5,691 nucleotides of DNA from positions 1 through 5,691 of the forward strand of contig JAUUVJ010000295.1 in NCBI GenBank assembly GCA_030589605.1. The letters run 5' to 3'. The number at the start of each line of letters is the position of its first letter. Position 1 is the stretch's first letter. The position numbers and the translations under genes were made by a program. Under the pieces are notes generated by a model that saw nothing but the letters and a program-made list of their open reading frames with translations, was not told where the DNA came from and made no database searches. Below are positions 5,305-5,691 of this stretch, piece by piece. Source of the DNA: Candidatus Hodarchaeota archaeon. Lineage in GTDB: Archaea > Asgardarchaeota > Heimdallarchaeia > Hodarchaeales > Hodarchaeaceae.

Positions 5305-5406
5305 CTATAACAATGTAGAATCATCTATTATATTCTTTCCTTTGGGAATCTTATGTCTCTTGCTGAGATTAATGCAAAGATTCCCTATTGTCATTGTACT
5401 GTTCAT
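5305..5406 (-). CDS. Weak small reading frame with a strong ribosome-binding site
   Basis: ATG 5406 (minus strand) is preceded by a full GGAGG (complement of 5412-5416) five bases upstream, the best Shine-Dalgarno in the window. The frame encodes 33 residues (MNSTMTIGNLCINLSKRHKI and onward, ending DDSTLL) with no known motif, and stops at 5305-5307, just past the PIN gene. The strong site is the only support; the SD could be chance. It is antisense to the 5353-5463 frame, so at most one of them is real. Confidence 0.2.
   Translation of the reverse strand: MNSTMTIGNLCINLSKRHKIPKGKNIIDDSTLL
5344..5385. repeat. Perfect 9-bp inverted repeat GGGAATCTT / AAGATTCCC with 24-base loop
   Basis: The arms are 5344-5352 and 5377-5385, with loop 5353-5376. 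The GC content of the arms is high for this region. It sits 57 bases after the toxin stop. It could be an RNA hairpin at the operon's 3' end (no T-run follows directly; a T8 tract lies 69 bases on), a protein site, or the end of a decayed element. Confidence 0.55.
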
Positions 5407-5463
5407 GAAGCCCTCCGACGTTATTTATATCAAGTTTCTGCGTTATATTATTATTTTTTTTAG
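5353..5463 (+). other. Possible helix-turn-helix-like fragment
   Basis: ATG 5353 opens 36 codons to TAG 5461-5463. Residues 2-25 (SLAEINAKIPYCHCTVHEAL and onward to RRYLY) resemble the recognition part of a helix-turn-helix: EI, a turn, then TVHEALRRY. The frame then turns into AT-rich low complexity (YYYFF). No ribosome site is present and the ATG lies in the loop of the 5344-5385 inverted repeat. If real it is a remnant of a regulator or transposase; it may be chance. Confidence 0.2.
5454..5461 (+). terminator. T8 tract, likely terminator of the toxin-antitoxin operon
   Basis: Eight consecutive T on the plus strand, within a TATTATTATTTTTTTTAG context, 167 bases after the PIN stop. No hairpin stands immediately before it, as usual in archaea. 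A weak closer hairpin (TTCTA 5303-5307 / TAGAA 5316-5320) is less convincing. Confidence 0.4.
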
Positions 5464-5691
5464 TTATAGATGGAATTAATTTGTTAAATCCCTACTGTTC
5501 TTGTGTTAACTAATTGAGGGTAGTTTTCTGGAATACTAGTTATCTGATACTATTTGTCGTATAACCAACAGTACGGATGATGATGAGGCGTACGCTTTTT
5601 AATGTCTGTTATATATTATTGATTTTTAAATGCTTCATTTAGACTCTATTTGGGATTTTTGAATGTTTTACTCTGTTATCTGTGTTTTTAT
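5464..5691. other. Gene-free AT-rich end of the window
   Basis: No frame with protein-like composition was found on either strand. One short structure is present: GTACG (5571-5575) pairs with CGTAC (5589-5593) around a 13-base loop, the second arm lying in the 8-bp palindrome GCGTACGC, followed by T5 (5596-5600). This could be a weak terminator. No RNA gene or element end was recognised. Confidence 0.5.

Overview
The window is strongly AT-rich and looks archaeal, most likely an Asgard archaeon (Heimdallarchaeia-like). The evidence is indirect: a MinD/ParA-type protein fused to a C-terminal longin/roadblock-like domain, a domain style abundant in Asgard genomes; an archaeal-type endonuclease IV; an AbrB-PIN toxin-antitoxin pair; an isoprenylcysteine-methyltransferase-like membrane enzyme; several TTG/GTG starts; TATA-like boxes; and oligo-T tracts in place of strong hairpin terminators. 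No rRNA, tRNA, CRISPR array or intact insertion sequence was seen.

Layout. Bases 1-1197 (+) hold the 3' part of a MinD/ParA-like protein whose nucleotide-site residues are partly replaced, followed by a longin-like domain. It is followed, possibly with an ATGA overlap, by a small single-helix membrane protein (to 1371) that appears broken by a +1 shift at an A6 run. Convergent to this pair, with an 11-base gap, is endonuclease IV (2327 to 1383, -). Next is a minus-strand cluster of small genes: a secreted or membrane-anchored 82-aa protein (3222 to 2974), an overlapping 44-aa CPxC...CPxC zinc-knuckle protein (2993 to 2859), and a 40-aa signal-peptide-like reading frame (2711 to 2589), ending in an oligo-T terminator on the minus strand. 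Divergent from the cluster is the methyltransferase-like membrane protein (3411-3890, +). Its open frame runs on upstream without a normal start codon and carries short tandem repeats.

The second half begins with a truncated membrane-protein gene (4088-4297, +) abutting an unrelated-looking basic C-terminal piece (4294-4383), which suggests an internal deletion or rearrangement. It is followed by an AbrB-family antitoxin (4638-4877) and a PIN-domain toxin (4877-5287) with a one-base overlap. Three copies of a YACTWAGC-like site, spaced exactly 20 bp apart, cover the promoter of this pair and look like its autoregulatory operators. The last 400 bases contain no convincing gene, but they hold a perfect 9-bp inverted repeat, two mutually exclusive weak small reading frames, a T8 tract and a short hairpin followed by T5.

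The region reads as accessory DNA between housekeeping functions: one DNA-repair gene, one toxin-antitoxin operon, several small secreted or membrane proteins, and decaying fragments. The most unusual items are the degenerate MinD-longin fusion with its coupled small membrane protein, the overlapping secreted/zinc-knuckle pair, and the 20-bp-phased operator array.
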